A DNA stretch of 45,163 bases, from positions 158,124,160-158,169,322 of the forward strand of contig JBOZIK010000001.1 in assembly GCA_051453625.1 (NCBI GenBank). Reading direction: 5' to 3'. Origin of the DNA: Welwitschia mirabilis. Lineage: Eukaryota > Gnetophyta > Gnetopsida > Welwitschiales. A program made the translations under genes and the position numbers. Shown one piece after another: positions 1 through 11,567 of the stretch (the first letter of the stretch is position 1; every line of letters begins with the position of its first letter). Under the pieces are notes generated by a model. That model was not told the DNA's origin, searched no databases, and saw only the letters and a list, made by a program, of their open reading frames with translations.

Positions 1-35
1 CCCCCCCCCCCCCCCCCCCCCCCCTCCCCCCCTTC
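1..35. repeat. poly-C tract at the window edge
   Basis: The window opens with 24 C, one T and seven more C. Nothing else here resembles it, as the surroundings are about 70% A+T. It may be a real homopolymer or a low-quality contig end. The next 170 bases show no similarity to the gag of the related element 2, so the join to element 1 may be unreliable. Confidence 0.6.
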
Positions 36-269
36 TTTTGGGGTTTTAGATCTTATCAATTTGTATCCAAGTATGTTAAGTGTTTTCTTAGATTTTAACT
101 GATCTAGATTTTAGAACTCTACAATGAGTATTTTCTTTGATGACTTTTTAAACATGCCCTTTCTAGACGCCTGTACTTTTATTTATATATTTTAAATGGC
201 ATGTGGATATATTTTCAAATAGATTGAAACCAGTGAAAACACATAGGAGTCAAGTGAAAGTGACAAAAG

Positions 270-369
270 NNNNNNNNNNNNNNNNNNNNNNNNNNNNNNN
301 NNNNNNNNNNNNNNNNNNNNNNNNNNNNNNNNNNNNNNNNNNNNNNNNNNNNNNNNNNNNNNNNNNNNN
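270..369. other. assembly gap, exactly 100 N
   Basis: The 28 bases before the gap (242-269) are repeated exactly after it (370-397). The contig ends therefore probably overlap, and the real gap is likely negative. Confidence 0.95.
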
Positions 370-375
370 CATAGG

Positions 376-960
376 AGTCAAGTGAAAGTGACAAAAGAAA
401 TGCTCAAAAATCTGACAAAGAAAGGAGACTTTCCTTTATGGCACTTGTGCCTTCTCTACAAAATGTGCCTAATACATTAGATCATAATGATCTTGATGTG
501 ATTAATGAAGAATAGGATAAGCTAGAAGACACCTGTCAGGAGCTATATCAAGAATGTAAAAGTTGACTAAAGAATAAATGATCTAAATAAAATTGTAAAA
601 TCTTCACTAAAGAAAAGAAGAAAATGGAATAAAGTTTCAAAAGAATCAAATCAAAAAACTCCGATGTTACCTTATAAGTAAAAGAGTTATCTTATTTTAT
701 TAATAAATTTCTAGTGGATCTACCAAATTGGAATAGGTGCTTAGAGTTCCAAAACCTTTTGGTAACAAGTCAGGTATTGGCTTCATCTCTCAAAAAACTC
801 AAAGACAGCAAAATTAGATAACTTATAATGGTAAGTTCTTTTGAAAAGTTACTTGTTATTTTTGTGAAATAATTGATTATTCAAAACTCTTATGTCATGC
901 TAAAAAATTAATGTTGCTTTCAAACTGAGTTAGTACCTTTCCGTTTAAATTTATTTCTAA
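376..960 (+). pseudogene. element 1 gag C-terminal remnant
   Basis: Gag is the nucleocapsid precursor of the retrotransposon. In one frame just after the gap there is a charged stretch ending in ERRLSFMAL, typical of copia gag before the nucleocapsid. A zinc knuckle remnant lies at 854-895: it reads CYFC, four residues, then Y in place of the histidine, four residues, then C. The same knuckle is intact in element 2 at about 28400-28450. In-frame stops are present, for example TAG in a Glu-Glu-stop-Asp context near 513. The N-terminal half of gag is absent. Confidence 0.6.
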
Positions 961-1059
961 AGGAGATGTACCACCTAAGTCTAAAAGGACTATATAGATA
1001 AAAGATAGTAATCTTAAAAGTCTTTTAATTCAGATAGCTTTCATGGTTTTAAATAGCAT

Positions 1060-2560
1060 AAGTTGATATCTAGATAGTGGTGTTCAAGGTATATGATAGG
1101 AGACAAATCTAGATTCAAGCAACTGAGCAACTTTGATAGAGGAGAGGTGACTTTTAGGGATAATGGGAGAGCAAAAATAGAAGGCATTGGAAGCATTAGT
1201 GGAGGTAATATTCCTAGAATTAATGAAGTTTTGTATGTCAATGGTTTAGAGCATAATTTATTGAGCATCATTCAAATTTGTAAGAAAGGTCATAAGGTAG
1301 TTTTTGATAAATCAAAATGTAAATTTTTACATGAAAAATTAAATGATGTAATTCTTATAGTAAGTAGAATAGATAACTTTTATAACATAGATCAATCATC
1401 TTCTTCATGTTATTTTTAAAATGTTCCTCAAGAAGAGCTGTAGCATAAATGGTTAGGTCATTTTAATTATGATCAGTTGAAAATAATTATTGATAAAAAC
1501 ATCATGAAAGGAATCCTTAAGATAAATGTAGAAAAACAAGACTTATGTGATGTGTTCCAAAAAGGAAAACAAATTAGAACTTCACATAAAAGCAAAAATC
1601 AAACTTCCACATCTATGTCATTCGAGATTATTCATATGGATCTACTAGGCCTTGCTCGAACTCAAAGTCTAGGTGCAAAATGTTATTTTCTTACTATGGT
1701 TAAAAATTTCTCTAGATATACTTGGGTAGCCTTCTTGTCAAATAAATTTGAAGCTTATAAACACTGGGTTGAGATATGTAACAAGATTCAAAACAAAAAG
1801 GAGTATACCATAAAGAAAATAAGAAGGAATCATTGTGGTGAATTTGAAAATCATTTTTTTAAGAAACATTGCATTGACAATGGAATTGATCATTAGTTTT
1901 CAGCCCCAAAAATACCACAAGAAAATGGTATAGCTAAAATAAAGAATAGAGTCCTTCAAGAAATGGCATGAACTATGATAAACGATAAAGAGGTTCCTAA
2001 TCCTTCTTGGCTAAGGTAGTTAGCACAACATGCTACATTATTAATAGAGTATATCTTAGACCTGGTATAGATAAAATGCCATATGAGTTATGGAATGAAA
2101 GACACCCTAATGTGTCATATTTTAAGATTTTCAGAAGTAAATTCTATGTGCTGAAAGATAGAGAACATTTTAGTAAATTTAAGTCTAAAGTAGTTGAAGC
2201 TATCTTCTTGTGTTACTCAATTAGAAATAGAGTCTATCATGTTTTCAATAAGAAGATCTTAACAATTCAAGAGTCAATAAACATGCAAATTAATAAGATT
2301 AACACAAGATCAAACTACACAAATGAAGAGGAAGTCATAACTATAAGTATCCCCATAACCAATGAAGGTTCTACTAAAAGTAATAAAGTTCCAGTGAAGG
2401 AAGGCAGACTAAAAAAGCCCAAATTATTTAAAGATCATTCTTTAGAATCAATTATTGGAGAAGTTAACTCAAAAATAAAGACAAAAGTATATATGAAAAA
2501 TTTGTGTGCTCATGTTTATTATGTTTCAAAGATAGAACCCAACATGAGAAATGGATGATG
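1060..2560 (+). pseudogene. element 1 protease and integrase remnant
   Basis: The copia aspartic protease motif LDSG lies near 1070, followed after a one-base frame change by CSRYMIGDKSRF at about 1084-1120. The pre-integrase zinc region starts at about 1440 (HKWLGH), with the usual tryptophan codon before it now TAG. The integrase core follows: HMDLLG holds the first catalytic Asp (about 1635). The second Asp is mutated to Asn (RRNHCGEFEN, about 1830). The catalytic Glu after the QENG motif is Lys (AKIKNR, about 1935). The C-terminal part continues to about 2540. Breaks include TAG at 1894-1896 and a frame change near 2000. The enzyme would have inserted the cDNA copy into the genome; it cannot function now. 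Confidence 0.85.
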
Positions 2561-4190
2561 GCAGTGCAAGATGAGTTACAATAGTTTAAAAGAAATGATG
2601 TTTGAAAGATACTAGAGAGGCAAAAAAATAAAAATTTCATTGGAAATAAGTGGGTTTTTCAAAAACAAAAGTGATGAAGAAAACAATATCATTAAAAAAA
2701 GGGCATGATTAGTAGCACAAGGCTATAATCAAATATAAGGCATTGATGTAAAAGATACTTTTGCTCCAGTTATAAGGTTAGATAGCATTAGAATGTTTTT
2801 TACTTTTGTAGCTTTTAAAAATTTTAAATTTTATCAAATGTATGTAAAGAGTGATTTTCTAAATGGTACCTTAATTAAATAAGTCTATGTAAAGCAATCA
2901 CAACATTTTATTGATACTCATAAAACTGTTCATGTGTATAGAATTAAGAAACCTTTGCATGTATTAATACAAGCTCAAGAGCATTGTTTAAGAAGGTAGA
3001 CATCTTTTTAAATAAAAATGGATATGTTTGGAAAATTGTAAAAAAAACCTTATTTGTAAAAAACATGAAAAATATTTTATTATTATATAGATTTTGTAGA
3101 TGATATTATCTTTGGTACTTTAAATGAAAGGCTATTAAAAGAATTTGCAAATATTATAATAAATCAATTTAAAATAAGTATTCTTGGTGAAGTAAAAATG
3201 TTTCTTGGACTTTAGATTAAGCAATCTAAAGATGAGATATTTATTTATCAATAAAAATATGAAGGAGATTTAATCAAATNNNNNNNNNNNNNNNNNNNNN
3301 NNNNNNNNNNNNNNNNNNNNNNNNNNNNNNNNNNNNNNNNNNNNNNNNNNNNNNNNNNNNNNNNNNNNNNNNNNNNNNNATGTTTCTTGGACTTTAGATT
3401 AAGCAATCTAAAGATGAGATATTTATTTCTCAATCCAAATATGCAGGAGATTTAATCAAATCCTTTGTATTAGAAAATGAAAAACCACTAATACTCTTAT
3501 ATCTACATCATGTAAAGTAATTTTAAATGAAAATGACCAATCAATAGATTGAAAACTTTACAGAAGTATAATTGGTAGTTTATTATATTTAACCGCAAGT
3601 AGACCAAATATTATGTTTAGTGTTGGCATTTGTACAAGGTATTAATCCCAACCAAAATAATCACATCTACAAGTAGTAAAAATAATAATTAGGTATGTAA
3701 AAGGCATAGTGATTATGGCTTATGGTATCCCACTAAGACATCTTTTGAACTTGCAAGCTTTAGTAATGTGAATTAGACTAGTTACAAAGACTATAGAAAA
3801 AGCACAAGTGGAAATTACTTTATATTAGGTTCATGTTTAGTAGAATGGGTAAGTAAGAAATAAAACTTCATTTCTCTTTCTGCTACAAAAATAGAATATA
3901 TTACAGTAGGTAGTTGTGGCACTCATCTTTTGTGAATGAAAGAAATACTAAAGGATTTTGATGTTAATTTTAAATAAGTTCCTATTTTATGTGACAACAC
4001 CAGTGATATCAACATATCACAAAATCCTATTTAGCACTCAATAATGCATCATATTAAGCTAAGACATCATTTTTTATAAGACCAAGTCAAAAAAGGACAT
4101 ATCTCTATGAACTTTATGACTATAGACCAACAACTGGTAGATATTTTTACTAAACTCCTAAATTTTAATACTTTTATTTGTTTTAGAAAT
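2560..4190 (+). pseudogene. element 1 reverse transcriptase and RNase H remnant
   Basis: RT begins with the copia motif W-M-A-V-Q-D-E-L-Q (about 2550-2580), then the GYNQ..GIDVKDTFAPV region (about 2725-2775), and the catalytic FVDDIIFG (about 3090-3117), a YVDD variant with both aspartates kept. LGL-stop-IKQ follows near 3210; the family has LGLQI there, so a CAG has become TAG. RNase H runs from about 3560 to 4190, including a stop-MKEIL segment where TGG became TGA, a CDN motif near 3990 and a terminal DIFTK near 4143. Many stops and some frameshifts are present, and the 100-N gap at 3280 interrupts it. Confidence 0.85.
3280..3379. other. assembly gap, exactly 100 N, with duplicated flanks
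   Basis: About 80 bases ending at 3279 recur almost identically from 3380 onward, differing at a few positions (for example 'atcaataaaaatatgaag' against 'ctcaatccaaatatgcag'). The second copy continues into the rest of RNase H. This is a failed contig join or two alleles placed side by side, not a tandem duplication inside the element. Confidence 0.9.
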
Positions 4191-4995
4191 GAACTGGGGG
4201 TTATCTCACCATTCTATGGTTGATTGTAGGATGATCAACTAGATTATTAATTTGGTCAACTAGATGTGGACGATCAACTAGTTTAACAACTTGGTTGCCT
4301 AGACCCTCTTAGTTTTGTAGGTTTTTTAGCAGAAGCTGATAGTGTAGAACGGAAGTTTTTGCATGTATTTCTTGTTCTCATTCTATTTATACATTTATGT
4401 TTTCCTTATAAACTTTTATTTTCTCCTTTATCATTAATGTTAAAAAGGGGAAGAATTAGTTTTTAGTTGTTAAATATTTTCTTATGATTTCAAATGTTTT
4501 CATATGTTCAATGAAATTTACATGCACTTCACTTTTATGCTCTAGTGATTTTAGATGTTTGCATATATTTAATGAAATCTACATGCACTTCACTTTTATG
4601 ATGTAAATTATTTTCATTTAGTATCTCAAATCTTTTTGTACTTATGCAAATCATATATGCTTACATTGGTTTTATATTGGTATCATATGTGCTTATCTTA
4701 AAATTTTAAAGTCTACTAATGTTGAAAATAAATTTTAAAATGTGATAACTAATTAAAATATTAAATGGTTTACATGATCACATTATGCTTATCATACAGT
4801 TATGCTTTTAACTCTTCAATTGTACATATTAAATTTTTTTAGTACAAGCACAAAATTTGATTAATCAAAATGTCTTAACTTGATTTCAAAAGGTGTAATG
4901 TTTTGTATTAGGTATTTTGTAAGGGAAAGCTTTTCTGAGTCCTAAATATTTTTTACAACTAAGTATTATTTGCCATCAATGTCAAAGGGAAAGAT
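4190..4995 (+). other. element 1 non-coding 3' region and polypurine tract
   Basis: These 800 bases lie between the RNase H stop and the 3' LTR. They hold a purine-rich block preceded by 'atcattaatgtt' at 4429-4455, another at 4919-4931 ('tgtaagggaaagc'), and the polypurine tract next to the LTR at 4980-4994 ('tgtcaaagggaaaga'). Element 4 carries the same arrangement. Element 2 has only about 60 bases here. GATCAACT-type motifs from the LTR also occur at 4230-4290. Confidence 0.65.
4487..4601 (+). repeat. 61-bp tandem duplication in the element 1 3' region
   Basis: Positions 4487-4540 and 4548-4601 are near-identical units with a 61-base period. Both end in the same 'acatgcacttcacttttatg' block, and the few differences are mostly transitions. 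Confidence 0.85.
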
Positions 4996-6638
4996 TGTTA
5001 GATTATGTTTTATTAATTAATGTCAAATTAATGTTTTATATATAGCAAATTTTGTGTATCTTATGTAGAATATGTTAATTACTGGTAGGTCAAAAGATAA
5101 AATTAAAACCCTTGAATTTTAAGCTCTAGAAACTTATCCATTCATTAACCTCTTGAGGGGTTAACCAGACTTTTAAGGGGTCAACCACACCTGAAGCAGA
5201 CAGGTAAAATGAACAACATCTAGAGGGGTCAACTGGAATTCTGATGGGATTAATTAAACCTGTAACTTCAAGAACTAGTGTCCCTGAATTAAATGGCAAG
5301 GGGTTGATTGGACCTTTATGGCATTAACTAGATTTGAGAATCTAATAATCAATATCCTTAGAATAAATGATAAGGGATCAACCAGATCTATGATAGGATC
5401 AACCGGATCTATGATAGGGTCAACCAGATCTTGAACCAAGGAATAGTACTCCTAAACTGATTATCAAGGAGTTGATCGAACCTATGATGGAGTTCACTGG
5501 ACTTGAGCATTGTGTAGCTAATACTACTAAGTTAATTATTATGGGGTTGGGTGGATACCTAAAGGGGTTGACTAGACCTAATGCTAAAAACTTGAAAGAT
5601 CTTTATTAGGACAAGCGGGTGATCAGATTTTGTACTAGGCAACTAGACTAGGATCGATCAGATCCAAATGGGGTCGATCAGACATGAATTCATAAGAAAT
5701 TGAGATGATCAAAATTTTTACTTGGGTGATTTGTGTAAGTCATTGTACCAAATGAGGTTGACCAGACTTTTGAGGGATTGACTAAACGAAATGAAACTAA
5801 AACTTTCTATTCATTATGTATCCATTATGTATCTTTTAGATAGTCATTTTCTAGTTATTTATAACTGTTGGAAGTACATTTCAAATCTAATAAACCCTAA
5901 AATCCTTTCAATATAAATAGCTAAGAGATATATGATTAGAAGATCCTTTGGAACCATTTTCAATTGTGTTAATCTTTTGGATCTAAGAAATGAACACTGT
6001 AATCTTGTGATATTCCTTGTTGTATCTTGGCATCTGTACTTCTAACCAAGGAAGATCTACTATTTGTATCATCTCTACATTCAAGGTTAGATCTTATGCT
6101 TCATTTGTTATACATCTATAGGATAAGAGCTCCATCAAATCCACTGTATTAAGACTAAGTGATATCCATCCATATTGACATCATTGCACTACTACTTTAT
6201 ATTGTGAAATATTAAGACTAAGCCTTGAAAAGTTTGTTCAAAGTTTGAGATTAAACCTTGAAAAGTCTGTTTAAAGGTTGAGGCTAAGCCTAGAAAAGTC
6301 TGTTTGTAAAGGTTATAGGTGAACCTAAAATACTTGATGGAGTAACAAAGAACCGAATCAAGCTTGGGGATAAGGTAATCGTGGAGACTAAAGTAGGGGA
6401 TTTCTTGAACCACTATAAATCTTACATGCATCTACTTGGTATTTTTGTGATTTAGTTAGTTTATTTCTTTATTTCTGTTAACTTTTTTTTATCATGCATG
6501 TTTTGGATTATTAAATTATTTTGTACAAGTTTTTTATTTATCTTGAATTTTTTTAGAATACTATGTTGTAATTTTAAGAACGTATTAACCCAACTCCCCT
6601 TCCCACCTCCTCCTCCACCCTGAGTTTTTGATCCTATT
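4996..6638 (+). repeat. 3' LTR of element 1
   Basis: It starts TGTTAGATTA directly after the polypurine tract. It ends near 'gatcctat' at about 6638, which aligns with the end of the element 2 LTR (gatcctaca). The 1.64 kb sequence aligns with the element 2 and element 4 LTRs at the start, through a shared segment near 6220-6430 ('ggggatttcttgaacca' at 6397-6413), and at the end. The first 800 bases hold at least a dozen copies of a GGGGTCAACC/GGTTGACC-type motif. A TATA-like 'tataaat' occurs at 5913, a plausible start of R. The right end is uncertain by a few bases. Confidence 0.82.
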
Positions 6639-7439
6639 AGTAAGGAACCCAATCTTAATGCTATGAGAATCCTATAAGTTCTATAAATCAAGGTCATCCT
6701 AGGGACCATCTTTCTTTAGGTAATCCTCGTCAAAAGATAGGGAAAATAGGCTTAGTACTAGATTATTTTCCTCAGTCTACCATACCTGTCATTTAAATTC
6801 ATGAATTTAACTTGCAAACTATCCTAGGAATGAACCATACCTATTGAACTCATTAGATAGGATATAATTCAATTTAATGGTTTAAATTCTCAGATACTCA
6901 GTGTAAAGATGGTGAATCATAGGATCACAACATAGTGAAATCTTTCCATGATTAAACTAGTTCCTTTCATTCTCTCAAAGGATGCCATCTAAGGTAGTGA
7001 TTACCTCAGACGTTGTATGATGTAAAGTAACATCAGGAGTGTAGACACTTTAAATAGAGATTTAAGGAGAAACCTCACCTACACTCGTAATGTTCAGTTC
7101 TATTTGGAAGAATCCTAAGCTAAAAAAGTAATGTTTAGACTTCGTGATTGGAGGAGGAGTTGTAAGAGGCATAGGTAAGTTGTTAAAATTGGAGTCCATT
7201 CTCAATCTGAGGTATCAAAAGAAATTTTTTTAATATGGAGATGTGGTGATTATGAGCCATTGTTCAAGGAATTTCAATATGCTTATACCAAAAAACAACC
7301 ATTAAAATGAATTAATAATAATTTCAGGTATGGTTAAGAATCAAATGTGCCTAATTTATTGATTTTTAAACCATTAAAAAATATTTTTTAATCCCAAAAA
7401 ACCTTGGATCTAAGCTATATTTCATCCATCTAAATTGTA
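6639..7439. other. AT-rich sequence, no recognised feature
   Basis: I see no convincing gene. A stretch near 7235-7300 reads as an open peptide on the plus strand but matches no family that I recognise. Confidence 0.4.
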
Positions 7440-8790
7440 AATGTCATACATTTGCAAACTATTTTAGCCAACTTCACAGATTCGAAGTACCCCTTCTGAG
7501 TAATCTTTGTTGCTTGAAGACCCTCTTTGAATCTTTGTAGAAGTAAGAGTTCCTATTTTTGAGTGGCATGTTGAAAATGTATGCATTATCTATTAAAGAA
7601 ACCCTTTAACAAATGGATAAACCCCTTTTATGGCATCTTCAAAAACCTTTTAGATCTTGGCTTCTTCACTTTTCCTCATCACCTTTTAACATGAGCTCAA
7701 AGACCCCTAAGCTCTTCCTTAAGCATAGTAGGAATTAATTTGTAAAAAAATAACTCCATCTTCCTCCTATTTTATTATCCTTTTAAAACCCATTTGAGAC
7801 CTTTGAATTTCTCTTTCATATGATGGTTTAATTTGACATATGTTAGGTGTCTAATCAAAGGCCCCTTTGTAAAAAGATACCCCAGTTTAGTCTTGGCATA
7901 TATAAACAAGAGTTAGGGGATGCATTAATATTTATATTAGATTCTTCAAAGGAATATCATCAATGGCTCCTCAAAAAACCATTTTGACTAACCATTGATT
8001 AGTTAAAAACCCCCTTCAAGCTCAGTCCTTGTTGGGTAGTTCTTTACAAGAGGCAATTTGAACTCAAAGGACCCCTTTGAGTAACCTTTATTGCTTGAAG
8101 ATCCTCTTTGAGGAATTAATTTTCATCCAAATCTAGAGAAAAATATGTACAGGTAATGAAGAAATGGGCCAAAGAAAAATAGCAATGATAGCAATCAAGT
8201 TAGCTTTCCAAAAGAAACCCAGTTATGGTGGATTCCTTACTCCGTGTTTTCCACAACATGTGGAAAAATGTAGATATTATAAAATAAAAAGTATTTTTGT
8301 AGTTTAGAAGAACAATGCTGACATTTATGTGATCAACCCTTTTTAACAAAAATTTCAAAGACCAAGTAACATGATTTTATATAGCTTTTATTCTACCTTT
8401 TAGTTTTCATTAGTTTAAAGGATCATTTCAAATTGATAATAATGAATACTTGAAGGACCCCTTAAAATAACATTTACTACCTAAGACCTTCTTCAAAAAT
8501 GTAATTATGCACCAAAAGACTCCTTTGAATAGTCAAAGAACCCTTTGAGCCATGACATAATAAGAGTTAAAAATATACTTTATAGTAAATTTTATTGGCA
8601 CCTCCTTTGACAACTTCAAGCACCCTTCATCATAGATTTTGGCGAACCAAACTTTAACACATGATAAGGAGCTATAAAATTCTATAAATAAGAGTATCAT
8701 GAGAGGTATTTTATATATTCCTAGTTTTTTTTGACGCATAATTTGTTCTATCACTTTCTAGTTCTTATAAGATCATTATGGAAACTTCTC
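7440..8790 (+). promoter_or_regulatory. diverged repeated module with two TATA-like units
   Basis: A block of about 45 bases of the form 'cccctttgagtaacctttattgcttgaagaccctctttgag' (split here: CCCCTTTGAGTAACC, then TTATTGCTTGAAGA, then CCTCTTTGAG) occurs at 7489-7535, 8071-8113 and, more diverged, 8457-8495. Two similar TATA-like boxes, TATAAACAAGAGT (7901-7913) and TATAAATAAGAGT (8683-8695), are each followed within 100 bases by an ATGG context (7964 and 8778). This looks like the regulatory part of an LTR or of an integrated retroelement and could belong to the coding remnant that starts at 9699. The link is inference. Confidence 0.35.
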
Positions 8791-9698
8791 CTGTTGTTCC
8801 TTTCATAGGTAAACTTTATTTTTAAGTAAATAAATTATTTTTGTAATATTTATCTATATATTAGCATCTTATTTCTTTACAAAATATTGGATGGACACTT
8901 GGAGTTTAAAAATACTTCTTGTATGAGTAATTCATACAAGAAAGAAGTTAAACTTTAAAGTTAAAAATGCATATGTTTTCTATAGAAGTTAAAATTATAC
9001 TAAGCTTAAATTTTAAAAAGATTCTTAAAGATTCCATTTTTACTAAACTAAAGCAATGAGTAATTAAACTCAGATGGTGGAACTAGTTAACTTTCTTAGG
9101 AAAATATAGTAACAAATAAGTCTATACTTTATGACTGGAATTTGATGTTCTCTAAAGAACCCCTAATGTTATATTCATCTCTAAATAATGTACCACTATA
9201 GGTTTCTTTAGGTGAAATAAGAATGGTATTTAGGATAGTGTTCTATTAAAGAATACTCTCAGAAACACAAAAGAACAAGGACATTACCCTATTTCTAAAA
9301 CATTTCTGGCACATTACCAATAAGGACGAATAGGTGGATATAGATAAGGCAAAAGATTCTAAGGCATTTATTATTTTAAAAATAGTATCATTGAATCTTG
9401 CCCTAGTTATTAACAAACAAAAAGATATGAGTGTACCTAGGGTGTATTTGATAAATTCCATAAAAGATCCATGGGAATATTGATGTGGGGTTTAGTTTAT
9501 TTCAACACTTATGTAAAGCGATATCATGAATTAGAATTAACATGAAAATTATAAAAGTAGAACTGGGATTTTCATCATTGATTAGAAGAATTATTTTAAA
9601 CAACAATGTTCCATAATTATTCCCGAGGAAAAGAAATAGCATGAAACTCCCAGTTACTTCCTTTTTTAGGGTTTCTATTCTAACATTGTTAAGTATTC
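8791..9698. other. AT-rich spacer, no recognised feature
   Basis: No gene or repeat was recognised. If the ATG at 8778 and the coding remnant at 9699 belong to one transcript, this stretch would be an intron: a GT follows at 8809 and an AG lies at 9668-9669. There is no further support. Confidence 0.3.
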
Positions 9699-11567
9699 AT
9701 GGCATCAAAGAAGCACCTTCATCAAGCTAGCCAATGATAAAACTCTAAACGTAGCCTTAAGAGTCTTCCAGAGAATAAACAGATACATTCACTCTTTAGC
9801 AATTAGGGATACAAAAAGAATTAGAGTCTTTTATAAAGTTACTAAAGGAAGATAAGATGGATTCTTTATGTGCTGCCATAAATTCATAAGTTTCCTTCTT
9901 GCCAAAAAAGAATCAACTATAGGAAGAAAATACAAATTTAAAAGAGAAAATTAGATTTCTAGAAATAGAGAATGAATTTTGTAAAGACAAAATTTCTTTT
10001 TGGCAGAGAGAATACACTAAATTGAAGGATGAAAAGTAGTAGTTATAGGAGAGACTAATCTTTTATTTTAAATTTAAGAAATCAGACATATCCTCTCTAA
10101 CCAATGCTCAGGATAAAATTGAGGTATTAAAGCAAGATCTTATAGAGGAAAAAGAAAAACTGTATCTTCCTTTAGTTAATAATGAAGACTTTATTTTGGA
10201 ATTTCTAAAGAGTATAACCCATAGTAAGCATTATGATTCTAATTATATTGAGTTGCAACAAGAGTTCATTACTTTCATGTACAACGACATCCTTCTTCCT
10301 CTAAAGAAGGAATACTCATAAAATATTTATAAGGATTTAAGGGGAATGCATGAAGAGTACATGAAAATCTAAGAAGAAAATAATAGATTTAAATAAAAGT
10401 GGGCTGAATTATTTAGAGCAAATACAAATTAAGCAAGAGAAGATTGAGGTCCAAGAGAAAGAAATTGCTCTTCTTAAAGAAAAGCTAGAATATCCTTCTT
10501 CTTTACTTGTAAATTATTCTTTGTTAGAGTAGAATTTGGTAATGGTCCTAAAGGATGAATTTATCCTTAATTCTAGGAAGAGCCAGAAAGCTTGTCCCAT
10601 GCCAAACCTCTCTAGCAGATTCTTAGATGTTCTCATGGAAAATTTTAGATGTCACCAAAGAAATATTAGTTTTATCTAGTCAATCAATCCTGATAGAATG
10701 GCTGAAAGGAGAAAACATAAGGTTACTATAAAAATAGGATTTTAGAAATCTGATTAGAAAAGAGAATAGGATTTGAAGATGAGAAACGTGTACCACAAAA
10801 CATGCACTTCTACCCCAAGAAGCTATATGATTATTTTGATGATTATGAAAGAGTTATAATTTCTATCATACATAAAATAGAGAAGGGGTAAGAAAGAATC
10901 ATCAAAGTATTTGACCAAGTGCTAAAAGAATTAAATATCGTCAAAGGTAAATTAGCGATGGAATAGAGTCAAAAAGCATCAAGTAAGACACTCCAAGTTT
11001 ATAAAGGCTCTAAAAAGGACATTTTACTTTTTATGATTACTAAGTAAGATCTAGATTCTTTAACAAATCAAAAAAATCAACTTTTATAGTGCATGATAAT
11101 GCTTAAGAAAGCCTTTACAAACATGTTTTTAAGATGTAAAATGGAGAAGAGATAATAAGTGTCCTATATGGGAGCTCTTCTGGAATTAAAAAATTAAAAA
11201 AAAGCCCTTCCACTTAACCCTGTCAAGCTTAAAGATACTCCAAATGCCAAGAAATATATGCAATCAAAAGGGGAGTAACCTAAGGTGACGCATTTGGATT
11301 AAGAGAACATAAATTTGAATAATCCATCTCTTTTGAAATAACAAATTAAAGCAATGAAGCAGTTGAATAAATCAAGGAAGTCACAAGTTGAGTCAGGACC
11401 CAACGTAGTAGAAAAGAAGAAGATTAAACATCTACTGAAATAATATAAATTGTATTTTTGGAGAACTAATAAAAGGTTGAGTGTAGAAAAAATTGATAAT
11501 TCAAAACAATGTATCTTATAATATGTTTTTAATAAAGGAAATGATGAATGGTTAGCTAATATTATCA

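Larger units (their letters stand above)
1..6638 (+). mobile_element. Ty1/copia retrotransposon, element 1, 5' end missing
   Basis: Domains run on the plus strand in copia order: gag C-terminus, protease, integrase, reverse transcriptase, RNase H, polypurine tract, 3' LTR. Integrase before RT defines Ty1/copia. The sequence matches element 2 (23758-30925, opposite strand) through pol and LTR, so they are one family. No 5' LTR, primer binding site or N-terminal gag is visible; it is either outside the window or lost near position 380. Stops and frameshifts in every domain make it inactive. Internal limits are approximate and the true left limit is unknown. Confidence 0.88.

Noticed and set aside
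3199-3461. Tandem duplication inside element 1 RNase H
   Set aside because: The copies flank a gap of exactly 100 N, the sign of an assembly artefact.
6192-6709. Two minus-strand reading frames (79 and 82 codons)
   Set aside because: They lie antisense in the element 1 LTR; one contains a short internal repeat derived from the LTR sequence.
7235-7300. Short open peptide that might belong to a pararetrovirus
   Set aside because: I could not match it to any conserved motif of such viruses, and no tRNA-Met primer site was found nearby.
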